A DNA stretch of 64,000 bases. It comes from Stenopsyche tienmushanensis. Taxonomy: Eukaryota > Arthropoda > Insecta > Trichoptera > Stenopsychidae. Position 1 is the stretch's first letter; each line of letters begins with the position of its first letter. Location of the stretch: assembly GCA_008973525.1 (NCBI GenBank), contig WACJ01000336.1:186001-250000 (forward strand), read 5' to 3'. This document shows, piece by piece, positions 1 through 12,900 of this stretch. Below the pieces are notes generated by a model. That model worked only from the letters and a program-made list of their open reading frames with translations. It ran no database searches and was not told the origin of the DNA. The translations under genes were made by a program, and so were the position numbers.

Positions 1-3000
1 ATTTTCATCGGTGCTGAAAATACATTATAGATTTGTTCAAGTCTGACTATATCAAGACATGCTCCTAATGCGATTATCTGGAGAGATGTATTCGGAAACC
101 TCTGCGGCAATAAAATCTAATTTTACGACAATCCAAGAGAGCATATCGTATGAAATATTAAAGATTATGGCTATGAATAGACGAGAGTCACTTTTACGAT
201 TTTTATTTTTATATTGTTGTCCTCGTAAAACACTCAACTGAGTTAGGTCGTATCAAATGTGCACTTGTTGATACGGCAATAAAAAGAGGAATATCATATT
301 TCGTAAATTATGTCTATTGCATTCTTGCCATGGGAATTTCGTATTTGTATAAACAATACGATGTTTTCTTCGGTAATGTAAAATTGTCACACCATAAGAG
401 CTTCCAGTATACAAATGTTTGAAGGATTATATTGAAAGGGTTATTTCCCCCTGTGTAACTTGACTCTCTCCTAAGTAAAAGCTCTTGTCAAACAATTTGC
501 CAAATTGATACAGAGCACAGTTTATATGCGAACGAGCCAGCATACACCTAAGACATACTTATTCGTGCTAAAAATTAAGCATTATGAAAATAATGTAAAA
601 AATAATGTTAAAGTCAATTTCAATCGTTTCTGTTGCAATTATCTACGTTGTATAAATATATGCTAAAAGATGCTAAAAATGAAATCATTTTGATATAGTC
701 GGATGAAAGCTGTTTAGACAAAAACTTTAATACTTTTTTCATTGTAACATCCATAAATCAGATATATTGGAATGTTTATAATAATTAATTATTCCGTATT
801 ATTAGCCAAAACTAGCTCAATCAGACAGTTTCGGGATTTGCCTTTCTATCTGTCTGAGAAATTAATAAATGTATAGATTTTTAAATAGATATACGTTTGA
901 ATTTTCTCCATTGCATAACCTAGGCCAAAACCCTGAAGCCAAGGAATATATAAAATATATAAATATATTTAAATTAGTTTTGCAATCATGTAAAATTAAA
1001 ACAATTTTATTTAATAATAAAAAATGCACAGATATATTTTTTGCTCTTTGCTTTGCTGCAGTGTTAATAATTCCATTTGATATAGGATTTGCTCGAACGC
1101 TATTGATCATTTCATAGAATGGCTCATGCTAATATTTTAATTTAATTTTTTATCATGTTAATATTTTGACGCACAAAGTTTCATAACGAATGGTAATTTG
1201 ATTTCATATTCACTCTTTTTTTGAAGTGAAAAAGTATCATAGGTGCAGCACGCCATTACTCATAAATAAATAGTTTCATTACATTTTCAACAACATGTAT
1301 GAAGTTGAATCAACGAATTTTCATCGACACAATAGTAAAAAAAATATTCAACCTATTTGAGTTTGAATCGATTACCTCCCACTGTCCGGATACTTGTTTT
1401 CTCTGCTTAGCTACAGATTTTTTAGTTCAGATCCGCAGATCTCACGCTTTCGATCTCCGCCTTAATCAATAAGGTACAAAGGAAATTGTTTTAAATTTAG
1501 TAGTATTCATTAGAAAAATATAAATTAATCATAATATATCTTAAAATAACCCAAACTTATAAATGCATATATTTCAGGGAGGATTTATTGCCATCTTCAT
1601 CCATCCATGCTAAATCCAAACTTGATACCTTATTAAACGTAATAAAATTCAAGTCACAACGTATCAGTTGATGCAATTATTTTTCATGCTCAATTCTTTG
1701 AGTGACGCATAGAAGCCTAAAAAACCATGGTATTATTTAATTAGGGTAATTTGTTACTTGCGTAATTGCTGGAGCCAGCTATTAAAGTGTTGGCTTAAGC
1801 TGTATCATTTCATAAGATCGCATCCCTTGCAGGGATTGCTCAATCTCGCCAGCGCCAAAAGACATTTTCGCATTAAAATTTACGAGTGTAGGCTGTAAAA
1901 TGTTAGTGCTTTTATCTGCGAATTGAAGATGCACCCGAAGAAGATAATAGGCCCTTATCCAATTTGACGGATCTGCTCCGCGTTTCCGGGCAAACTTCAC
2001 CTTAACGACGGTCGTGTCCTTGTCTGTATTTATAGGGCAAAATAATTTATTTCAATTAAGCGTTTTGCACGAAGCCATTTTAACGAAGTGTAATTTGGAC
2101 TCAGGCTCCCGGCGGTGATATTTTAAACTTTGTTAGGTTCAAGTGTAATTAATTCAATTATTCAAGTGAAAGGTCTTATCCAGCGAGAAGCCCCAGCTTC
2201 AGCTCCTTGCTCTGTTCTTCCTGTTTTCATCCGCCACTTTCATTATTAATGTGAATTCTTAATAAATTCATTATCAGTATTAATTCATTTGCAATTCTAC
2301 AACCCTCTCCTAATTTGTTTTACACGCGATTTCTCACCCCGCTGTCAAATCCCCCGGGCGCGCAGTATAATGCAAGCCTACTCAATCAAGGTGTACCAAA
2401 GAATCAAGATTTACTTATATATATTTTTCAATATAAAATCATCAATTTAATAGTATTTGCATTGTAACAAATACAAAATGAAAGCAAAAACGATTAACAA
2501 ACTTTTGTGGTCAAAAAAGGTAAATTCAATGAAAAATTGAAGGGACCGAAAGACGATTCGCCCTCTGATTGATTTACCCCAAACAAATCGTCCAAGTATC
2601 CACATTAAATACACTTATAGTGGATTAAATATGTTGAGCGAAAGGTAAATAAATGGATTGCATGAGGATATCGACATAACAATGGAGTACAGGGCCGCAA
2701 TTTCAATCGCACTAATGTCTATTTTCAGTGTTGCATGTGGCAAGACATTTATCAACGTCTCATGCTTACCACACCCTGCCGATTCACACTTAAAACTACG
2801 TTGCTTAAGAAATAACAGTGGCAATAGTGCCCCGGGTAATGCAGAGCTTTGAACGCGAAAGCCTTTGTGAGAGCTGTACGCTCGAGAGCTTTTCACTAAT
2901 TAAAGCCATCAAGAATATCCATGGAAATTCTTCGATGGAGCTATTCCAATAATGAATGACTGTTATTGCTTATTGGCATGTTAAATATACTCTTCCGAAA

Positions 3001-3689
3001 AGCACAGCATTTGGCTATATCATGAGCGCATATTATATTAATTAATTCCTGGTTGCGTCAACTGTGTGTCTGTTGGAACATCCAGGAAAATAAAATTTGT
3101 CATTAGCTGAATTTAAAATGAGATATCATGCACCATTACATATTTGTTTAAGTTATATTTATCAATAGTAAAAAATATTTTTAGTAAAATAATAAGCATT
3201 TCGGTTGAATCTCTTTGGGAAGTAAGTACAGACAATTAATGAACCTCTGCCGGTTCTCTCACCATTTTGGGTCATGAAGCTACACTGCACCTTGCCTCGA
3301 GCGCCTGTCATCGATATCAATCAGTAATAACGATATGCGGTAATATATTAGTTTGGCACATCTGAGCATACTTATACTTAACCCAATGAATGGTCTCACC
3401 CAGATATTTTGCACAGGCTAGTCACACACAAGTTCCGATAACCTTTGGTCCACCTCACTCCTAGTATTTCCAAGAGCCCATATTTTTCCAATCGCATCCT
3501 CCAGAGTATGTATGAAACTGGGAAGAAAATAAAGTAAAAAGAGTCACCTGCGAGGTCACTATCATCACGAGTTCAACCTCAATTTAAAGAATTCTGCAAC
3601 AGACGACGGACTGCATGTAGGTGCGCGAGCGATGGTATGTCTTGAACATGTGATTTGCAGTAAAAAAGATACATAAACGTATTTTTACT
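1..3689. other. Non-genic stretch, no supported gene
   Basis: I find no supported gene here. The open frames are short, appear on both strands and lack recognisable motifs or codon structure. Positions about 1770-2360 and 2600-2900 are clearly less AT-rich and more complex than the surroundings and are not repeated elsewhere in the window. They could be unique conserved non-coding DNA, but nothing here proves function. Confidence 0.5.
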
Positions 3690-4996
3690 TTACATCATTC
3701 AATTGATCTACGCGTCCAAATCTGTGGAAAATTATTCCCACATATTTTGCAAGAATAATTCATCAACAAAAATTGGTCCACAGTAGACCTGCCTGGTTTC
3801 AATCTACACTAGTCTACACAATTTACACACGCCGAGAAATTGTGTCAATGATGGGCGATAATCATTTGATCAGAATTCTAACAAATAATTTACATCCAAT
3901 ATTAAGAACGGATATACCTCTGTTAGTAGTAGTGATTGGAGCATAGGAGCATATTCCCCTGGCCATGTTACCTATATTAAAACATTTTAATATTGACCCA
4001 TAACTCCATGCTGATATAAATATTTGTTACATTGACAATTCGTCAATATTTTTGAGTTTTCTCTAAGAATCCTCAAACAAAACATAAATCCTGCCAAAAC
4101 GGATTTTATGTTAGTATAAATATTATTGACATTTGAGTCAGTTTCGGATAACCTTTGATTATTCACTTATGGTGTGATTTGATATTTAAAATCTCCATGA
4201 ATTTGACCACAATTCTAAATTCCATTATTTCATACAGTTTTCCTATAAGAGAAGAAATTATCATTATAAACACACATACTTCTCACTTGGCTTGCTGCCT
4301 TGGGCCAAATCAAATGCTCATTTTTTTTAAATATATAAATGGTTATAATTATTAGACCAAGTATCCATTTTTGATCGGCTGTTTAAACAAAATCATCTTA
4401 TACTCATAAAAATAATTATATTAACCGATTTGTCACCGAAAACTTAAGATTTAAAATATGAAATATTCAGCATGGTTAATAATAGTGTATATCCATCACA
4501 AGTCTTAAAATACTACTGGAAAGAACTGGTTTAGTTGCGATACATTGACATTTGTTAAAACTGATATGACTATTACTGTACCTTTTAAATTTGGTTCTAA
4601 TCCCTAAATTTGGAAACAAAATAATACTTATTAATGATTTATTCTTATTTGTCTTTGAAAATCATGTTTATTTTATTTTTTTACAGAAATTGAAAATGCC
4701 TCAAATATATACATACAATGTATTTCTTACTATTCTTTTGTAAATTTGCAAATGCCCAAACTAATTTCATAGTTGTATGAGCATGGAAGAGCTTCTGACC
4801 GACAGCAGCAAAAATAATATTGCAAATGTTAAAACTGGTTATAAACCAGCCTACCCTGATGGAATTCCCGTTAATTATATAATATATATGGTTATGAGAG
4901 AATGGGACAAACACTACTATTTGATAAAATATATTATAATAACGCAATTAAGTTTTGCCAAAAACAGAATTGTGCAACAGATTATTTTCCGTGAAC
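3690..4996 (+). pseudogene. Unit C: truncated third copy of the adhesion-GPCR 5' region and exon 1
   Basis: From about 3.72 kb the sequence follows the 5' flanks of the two full genes (8.4 kb and 24.3 kb), then a splice-acceptor tract and exon 1 at about 4686. The mature part keeps CMSMEELLTDSSKNN and GYKPAYPDGIPVN, clearly homologous to exon 1 of units A and B. Reading-frame shifts separate the signal-peptide frame from the domain frame, and a further change after GIPVN destroys the downstream frame. Homology stops at about 4990, where a hAT-like element begins at 4997. None of the downstream exons follows, so this is a dead 5' fragment. It matches A and B less well than they match each other, which suggests it is the oldest duplicate, though a relaxed pseudogene would also diverge faster. 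Confidence 0.8.
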
Positions 4997-5882
4997 TAGG
5001 GCTTATACAAAAACCGACCTTCGGTTTTCGGTTTTCAGTTTTCGAACAAACCCGGTTTCCACCGGTTTTCGGTTTTAAGAAATATATGAAATATAGAATT
5101 AAAATAACGGATATATAAAAATTATTCAAATTTTAATCAATATTAAAAGCATCAATTTACATTTAAACATTATTACAAATCTATATAAGAATGACAACAA
5201 CAGCAAAAATAAAATTAAAATAAAATAGCACACATAATCAAAAAAATTTAAGCTTAATTTGAAATTATCAAAAACAAGTAGCAATCAATGTTCCCAAGTA
5301 ATTTTCGCAAGAAATTCATAAAACTACTACATTCGTAAAATTGATATAATTCTTAAATTAGCTAAAAGATTGCAACGAAATTTCAATGGTATCACAACAA
5401 AAGAGTTTATTGCATCGATATATTTAAACAAAACAGTGCATTTCAATCTGTGATGCGTGTATCAGCGTGATAAAATAAAGAAACGCTATTATTTTTGACT
5501 TGAATTGAATGAACAGGCGTTGATTAAATAGCACATAAACACACCAATAAACAGATGTAGATAGTTTTAAAAAAAACATAAACTGCAAGATAATAAAAAG
5601 GCGTCTTGCTATTTCGACAGAATATTGGTGCATAATAGATTGAATGATATGGATACAAAATAAGGCCATCCGCCGTAATCCAAAACAGATGTTAGTTTGA
5701 AACCTTCATAAATTGTAAGATAATGAAGACATCGTAAAGCTAATAGTCTTATCAGCTTATAGAGAAAGGGCAAATAACATTTGCAATTTAGCTTTTTCTA
5801 AGAAAAAACCATTACAAAAAAAACGTAAAAAACCCTAACAAATTATAAACGATACGATGACTCTATGATATTAAGAAATACC

Positions 5883-6358
5883 TTTTTTTTTAAATCCTTA
5901 TGACGTCCATCAAAGCATGAATCTTTGATGTGTCATATCCGATAACGGATATAGGGGATCTCCTTTTTAGGAGATCTTACTTGGGAGAAGATTTAATGTG
6001 GTGGTTTCCCGTTGCCTTCCACACGTGGTAAAGTAAGGATAGGATTATTTGGAAAGGTAGGAGAGGAGAGAATCTATGAGGGAGTAGCAAAATTATCATT
6101 ATATGTATATATAAATGATAATTTAATTATTGTTGCAAATTCAATTACTCACTCATGGGCGTCCCTGCACAACTTTATTAATCGCCTCAGAATTTACTTT
6201 TTCTAATCCAGGAAATCAGGGTAAACCTGGATCGAGACAATCGATCAGAAATATTAATATTTCCGATCTCCCATTTTTTATATTTGTTGCAGTGTCCCAA
6301 GCTAAATTTCGGCCAAAATAACATTTATATGCCTTTATGTATTTCTTCTTCTCTTTCC
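5883..6358 (-). mobile_element. tRNA-SINE insertion, 5' part replaced by inverted flank
   Basis: A run of nine T at 5883-5891 is the A tail of a minus-strand SINE whose body matches the complete plus-strand copy at 22550-23035. A direct repeat AAGAAATACC (5873-5882 and 6359-6368) flanks the insertion. Unit B at about 21.65 kb gives the empty site, with a single AAGAAATACC followed by the downstream sequence. The SINE body stops at about 6275. Instead of the tRNA head, the rest of the insertion (6276-6358) is an inverted copy of the sequence just beyond the insertion site. Confidence 0.8.
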
Positions 6359-6430
6359 AAGAAATACCTAAAGGCATATAAATGTTATTTTGGCCGAAAT
6401 TTAGCTTGGGACACTGCAACAAATATAAAA
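6276..6430. repeat. 72-bp near-perfect inverted repeat at a SINE 5' junction
   Basis: Arms 6276-6347 and 6359-6430 are reverse complements with one mismatch (6338/6368) and an 11-base spacer. The right arm is original target DNA, because it also occurs as a single arm at about 21.65-21.72 kb in unit B. The left arm belongs to the SINE insertion. The near identity implies a recent event or strong homogenisation. Confidence 0.9.
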
Positions 6431-6882
6431 CAATGACGTGGAAACGATAATTTATACATATATTCAAACCCGGGTTTTCAGGATCAAAAAACCGGTTTTC
6501 GAGTTCCACAATTTTTGCATAAAAACCGGGTTTTCAAAACCGGATTTGAAAACCGCCAAGCCCTACACACAACCGTGCTATACGAGGACCGAGTTTCGAA
6601 ACTTATTTTTATAAAATTTAAATTGGGTTAAATATTCGATCTTGAAGTTCTCCATTTCTGCACTAGAACATTTGAACTTTCTTCAACGAATGCTCCAACT
6701 TGAGTCACCTTTCGTTTGACATTTAGCTCTGACCGCGCTGATATTCAATACGATAATAGAAGATAGAAGCCACAAACATTTCATCTGATTGAGCTTATTG
6801 CCAGTTGTTATATAGCGAAATTCACAAGACAGTGCATAATGTTGAAAAAATATAGAAGTGAGTGATTTAATGAATATAAATA

Positions 6883-8303
6883 CAGTAAAACCTCAATTAT
6901 TCGGACTAATTGGGGATGAAAGTAGTCCAGATAACCAAAATCCGGATAATCGAAAATAATGATAATTGACAGGGAAAGTATCAATATTTTTTATTTATCT
7001 GGATTTATATACACGTACACATATAAAACATTATTTTTTATTAAAATAACTGAAGAATGATCGATTTTGGCTTTAAGATAGCTCTTCTTTTAGAAGCTAC
7101 CAAATCACGAATACTCAAATAATATGTTTGAGTTATCCTGAATTATACTCTTCTTGGTTCTTAAACTATTTCATGGCGACATCTAAAGACTGAAAAGCTT
7201 CAGGGTGTGTAGAACCAGCATCTCCCCCCTCGCAAATCTCTTATTTGTCTTCTCGACCTTATTTTTCTGAGGCAGATATTTCTTTAATTATTTCCTCATC
7301 ATTCAAAATTTAGAATCCAGAATCGTTTGCATCGCTATTTAACCACTCGGTTACATCTTCTTCTTCGCATTCAGCACATTTATAAATTTGTGCTATTGCT
7401 TCAGCAATGTCTCCTGTGTCAGGTTCTATCGCGTTACTGGAACTTACTAATGGTCTTTTCAAAATTTTGTTTCATAATTTTTTCAACGTTGACGCATCCA
7501 AAGAATTCTAGCTATCTGCTGCGATGTAGCAACAATCTTTTAAATTTATTTTCTTGTGGAAGCTGATAGTCGTTTGTTTACTATTTAGGTCTGCTAACAA
7601 TAATAGTATTAATGATATTTTTTCACTTTTGGTATCATCATCATCATAGTGCAGCCACTAACAGTCCACTACAGAACTATGGGCCTCTTCAATATCCATT
7701 CATAGGAAGGGGTTACATCCATTTCGTCTGTATCATACATTCACCTCCTCATTCGCTCGATATTGAAGGTAGCATTACCACCGAGTTTTATTTTGAACGC
7801 TCACCCAACGGGTATCCTGAGTGAACGTATTGACGGACACTTTCGCGAACGTCTCGATAAGGAGTTTGGGGGGTTTGTAAAGACTGAGTAGTTTTCATAG
7901 GGAGATGGTGGAAAACTACTCTAAAACTACACTTTTGGTATAAACTGTTTTTATACCATCGTTTAAAAATTTAAAGGTGGAATCTCCATTTAATTTTGTA
8001 TTGAAAAATATTGATTTTTCACCCAGTAATGAACCAGATATTGAGTGTCCAGTTGATCATCTTTGTATGAACCACATAAAAATACACTCTTCAACGTCTG
8101 TATTTCCAAATTTTTTCATAAATTTTCGCTTTTATATTCCATCTTCTGATATTAAACAATTAGTAAGCTTCGTAATACGCAGTCAATCACGTAAGTGAGC
8201 AAAAGTGGACACAATTATTCACGTATAAATCATTTTTTTAAATTTTTATTTTTATTTTAAACAATCCGAATAAATAAAAATACGGATAATTGAGGTTTTA
8301 CTG
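6883..8303 (-). mobile_element. Tigger/pogo-like remnant (unit A copy)
   Basis: The terminal inverted repeats begin CAGTAAAACCTCAATTATTC at the left and are mirrored by the right end, which finishes GAGGTTTTACTG. On the minus strand around 7.27-7.45 kb a Tigger-like transposase C-terminus is recognisable (EAIAQIYKCAECEEEDVTEW, then NDEEIIKEISAS), with an internal stop. No intact transposase remains. The orthologous copy in unit B is at 23109-24222, so this insertion predates the A/B duplication. Confidence 0.8.
7636..7930 (-). mobile_element. SINE-like insertion with (ATG)n tail, private to unit A
   Basis: This 295-bp insertion lies inside the Tigger remnant, flanked by an 11-bp direct repeat ACTTTTGGTAT (7625-7635 and 7931-7941). 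The unit B Tigger copy at about 23.85 kb has the uninterrupted single site. On the minus strand the insertion ends in a TGATGATGATG tail, as in SINEs or short LINE 3' fragments with microsatellite tails. It is GC-richer than its surroundings and matches about 63.32-63.49 kb. I did not recognise a tRNA head. Confidence 0.8.
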
Positions 8304-9471
8304 AACTAACAATAGAGAGGACCTAAAAGTGATCGAATTTTTTAATAATTTGTAATGCAAAAAGTATTAAATATAGAATTGTGTGAAGTGGAAAATACCA
8401 CATATTTTGCAAGAATAATTCATCAACAAAAATTAGTCCATAGTAGACCTGATTGGGCTGAATCTGCACAAGTATACTCCAAAAAATTGTTCCAACGATG
8501 GGTGATAATCGTTCGATCAGAATTCTGACAAATCCAAATTTACATCCAATATTTAAGACGGATATAGCGGTTGGAGCATAGTAGCATATTTTCCTGATTA
8601 TGTTACTTATATTAAAGCATTTTAATATTGACCCATAGCTCCATGCTGGTTTAAACATCTGTTACATTGGCAATTCATTAATATTTTTGAGTTTTCCCTA
8701 AGAATCCTCAAACAAAACATAAATCCTGCCAAAACGTATTTTAGTTATTTTATATAATATTATTGACATTTGAGTCAGTTTCGGAAAACCTTTTATTATT
8801 CACTTAACCATCATTATCAAATTATCAAACCACACCAGTGGTTTGATATTTAAAATCTCCATGAATTTGACCACAATGCTAAATTCCATTATTTTAGGAA
8901 ATTAATGGAAATATGATTATATTTTTGAATATCCAATTATCCAACAAAATATTGATTTATAACAATATATGTATGTCTTTTAATGTGTACTTAAGTCCAT
9001 GCTTAGCTCCGTCCAATCAGTTTTCCCATTGGAGAAGAAATTGTCATTATAAACATACAAACTTCTCGCTTGGCTTTCTGTCTTGGGCCTATCAAATGCT
9101 CATTTTTTTAGAGATAAATGGTTATTAATATTAGACCAGGTATCCATTTTTGATTGGCTGTTTAAACAAAATCATCTTATACTCGTAAAAATAATTATAT
9201 TAATCGATTTGTCACCGGAAGTTTTAGACTTAAAATATGAAATATGCAGTATGGTTAATAACAGTGAATATCCATCACAAGTCTAAAAATACTACTGGAA
9301 AAAACTGGTTTAGTTGCAATATTTCAGCTTCTAGTCATTGACGTCTGATAAAACTGATATGACCATTACTGTACTTTTTAATTTGGTTCTAATCCTTATG
9401 TTTGGAAACAAAACAATAGTTATTAATGATTTATTCTTATTTTGTCTTTGAAAATTATGTTTTTTTTACAG

Positions 9472-9927
9472 ATATTAAAAATACCTCAAATGTATACATA
9501 CAATATATTTTTTTACTATTCTTTTGTAAATTTGCAACTGCCCAACAAAAATTTCATAGTTGTATGAGCATGGAAGATTTTTCTAACAACGATGCCAATA
9601 ATAATATGACAAAAGTTAAAATTGGTTATAAACCGACTTATCCTGATGGAATTCCCGTTAATCATATATTTGGTGATGAGAAAATGGGACAACCACTACT
9701 ATTTGAAAAAAATAGCGCCTATTTAAGTAACTTATGTAGGTTTTGCCGGGAACAGAATTGTACTATAGATTATTTTCGAAGATACATATTTGCTTATTAC
9801 AATTCAACATCGCCTGATATCATATGCTTGAATTTCAAAATAGCAGAAAATTGTAATGAAAAGTTAATCGAAAAATTGAACCAGATCAATAAAACAGAAA
9901 ACTCAATTGAACAAAAGGTACTAAGGA
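9472..9927 (+). CDS. Unit A exon 1: signal peptide and variable Cys-containing ectodomain
   Basis: A hydrophobic stretch ending FLLFFCKFATA is a typical signal peptide, with cleavage expected before QQK. The mature domain has about 124 residues with Cys in CMSME, CRFC, NCT, IICL and ENC contexts, and N-glycosylation sites (NMT, NCT, NST, NKT). I do not recognise the fold. Read without splicing, the frame ends at TAA 9954-9956, the same place as in unit B, so a short secreted protein is a possible alternative product. Compared with unit B there are about 21 amino-acid changes and only about three silent ones by hand count. Confidence 0.65.
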
Positions 9928-12900
9928 GTAATTTATTCACCTTCAACACTATTTAAAATCCCTCCTCCGCGAACTCAAGGATAATACAAAAATTATTTTA
10001 AAATACATAATTTGAGAGAAGATTTGATACTTGTATAATCCATTGTTTTATTAGAGCAACATACAAAATCGTTTACTATTACCCTTTATAAATTATTATT
10101 TCAAATATAAAATTAGGTAATTCCTTTATCTTTTAATTTATGTTCTAAAACCGGTACCATCCGGCGGGGTCTCAAAAAACTTGTTCAATATGTTCAAAAT
10201 ATTTTTTCTTCCAAAAGGGATGAAACCGACTGCGAGACTTCCTTTTTGGACCCTTCTTCAAACAAATATGATCAAAGCCAAATCAATAACGGCGAAGATA
10301 GCCACAGGCTCGATCTTTCTAGTGTTTTACCATTGCATGCAAACGACATTATTTATCCACGCCTGCGCACAAAGAGCCAATTATACAATAGTAGCTTCAT
10401 ACCTAATCAATTTTTCAATTCAGAGTGTGGAAATATTTTCCCAAGTAGTGCTTCATATTGATTATCCCTACCTAAGCTTAACCTTATTTTCTAGATCTGA
10501 AAAATCAACAAATGAAACTATCAATAAAATTCAGACGGGTTTGCTTATGATTGATAAATTTGCAACCATAATAAAAGCATAAAAAATTCCATTATCTCAG
10601 GGATAGAATCATCGGGGATTACAGCAGATCATTATCAAATTTTAAACGCCATCCAAGTTGAAAAAGATCTTTCAAATGTTTATTATCCTTTTGAAACAAA
10701 GCACCGATGCACAAAAATAATGGATTATGTAATTAACTTGATATGCATTTAATTTTTAAATAATCGTCATTGTTGCCACCCAACCTCAACAGCAATATCA
10801 ACCAGATGCGATTATTTTCATTGGAATTTAATATATTTGAAAATATTTTCAAAGGATCAGGTGTCGCTATGGACTTGGAAAAAAATGTCCGCCTGCAATT
10901 TTGAAGTGAATCATAAAAAGGTGAAATTACAGCTTGTGCAGAGCCAGTAAGTATCTGTTATTTACTTTTGAACTAATAAGTTTGATATTCGAAACTAGTG
11001 TAACCCTTGTAATATTTTGATTCTTGTTACAGAGACCAATTAGAGCTAAAAAGTGGTTTTATAATCGATGCTATTGAAAACATCAAATGCTTTACGAGTG
11101 CGAACACCTTTTACCCCGAAAGTATTAACGATATAACAAAAACCACGAATACAGGAGAGTTCAAGTTTACACCAAAAAATGATGGATTTTATTGGTGCCA
11201 CGTCTTTAATAAGGACGGTATACTAACAAGCGAAACGAAAAAAGTTCATTTTGTCAAAAACAACACCAACAATACTTGGGTTATTGGCTTGAATATTTAT
11301 TTTACACTATGGAGTAAAGAAGAAAGTATTTCTAACGATTTCAAGCTCAACAATATGTAATTTACTTAAATTCTATATTTATTTTTATTCAATACTAAAT
11401 GATTCCCTGCGTGTGTATATGAGTGACATAAGAAAAAAACATTAGTTACTAGCAGTTAAATACTACGTTAATTTGCATGGTAATATTTCATTTAAATATT
11501 TTTAAAAAACATTTATCGTGCACATATTTTAATTACAAGCCTATTTTGCACAGGGGAAATAGTGAAATTAGGAAAAAAATCAATGATAAACTCAAATGCC
11601 AGACCAAGTGCTACCATTTTAACCCGCTATGACTATATTGATTTAAATATATGTATGCCCATTATTCAGACAATATGTATAGGAATATATTTCAGAAACT
11701 GGGCTTATTATTCGATCTAACTATCAGCATTATTCTAGACGATGATTTATTTTTAATTAGCTTTTAGCAATCCCTTTTATGGGCCAACCATTTTATGTGA
11801 TTTTCATAGCGAATATATGTTTTAAAAATGTGGTCGCACACTACACCATGACAATTAAGTTACCAGTCCGACTGCTTAACTAATAAGCCAATGATTTTTA
11901 TGCTGTATATATATAGTTTTCCGGCATTCACTTTCAAAATTCTTCTATTAATATTTATTTTTCATTGAGTTCAAAATATTTATAATAAAAATTTGTGATT
12001 TTTGTTTAATGAACAGGAATGTCATTTTAAACAAGTTTTTTTTTAATTTGACTGACAAACACTGTTTTAAACTAAATGAATGCAAAGACCTAAAAGTATT
12101 TCACAAAACGCAATTACATGTTCATATATTAAACCTTACTTATTGTAATGATTATTAGGACGTGCATTTTAACTTTAAAACATTTTATAATGTCCCAGAA
12201 AGCAGTTGATATGATCTCTTCGTCAAAATTTTCAACTTTCATTTTCTAGAAATCGTCTTGTGTTACCACTGTATTCTTAGTTAAATATCTCTATGATAAG
12301 CTAAAGTTTAAAAAAAGCTTCAGATCCTTCAAGTAACTCTATGCTTTCTTGTCATTTAATTCACCGTGTATTTAAAAAAAAACATAATTGGGATTTTTGA
12401 CGATCTTGCACTTATCTCATACATATCATTTTTTCACAAATAATATCTAAAGTTGTATGTTTTGAGATGCCTACAAATTTAATGTTTGCTAAACTATTAA
12501 TCTGCCAAAACAACATCATCTCCTGACACCAAATATTAAAAATTGATTTTGGATCTTTGAGTTACTCTACATTATATCGATAGCACATTCACTAAGTGAC
12601 CTTTTTTATAATCACAAGACATTTCCTTTGCGTTTTCCTTGTGAATCATATTTTATCAACAGTCTTCCCCATTTAAAATGATTATGTATTAAATTCCCTT
12701 TTTGGCATAGTGACAAATTCTATAAACATGAGTTCAAAAATCTACTTCGACTTTTTATCTTTTTAATAAGATATTTTTTAACATTTTTTACTCAAATATG
12801 AAGATTTGTTTAGACGAGTTGCATTTATAAACTTGTTAATATGATAATTGCTTAAATTTATGATTATGCAAGTACAATTCTGTCAAACAGCACGAATATT

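Larger units (their letters stand above)
4997..6565. mobile_element. hAT-like element with AACCGG-rich ends (interrupts unit C)
   Basis: The outer ends form inverted repeats starting TAGGGCTT: the left end reads TAGGGCTTATACAAAAACCG, and the reverse complement of the right end reads TAGGGCTTGGCGGTTTTC. Both are followed by many AACCGG/CCGGTT subterminal repeats. The same family keeps hAT dimerisation-domain coding at about 20.4 kb, which supports the hAT assignment. I could not find an 8-bp target duplication here (CCGTGAAC against CACACAAC), so the flanks may be rearranged. A SINE-containing insertion (5883-6358) sits inside it. The portion 5108-5880 recurs at about 20.88-21.66 kb. Confidence 0.6.

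Noticed and set aside
9426..9956. Exon 1 read as a complete single-exon gene starting at 9426
   Set aside because: The first 15 or so codons run through the polypyrimidine tract and acceptor, and the domain continues in phase to Ig-like exons; kept only as an alternative.
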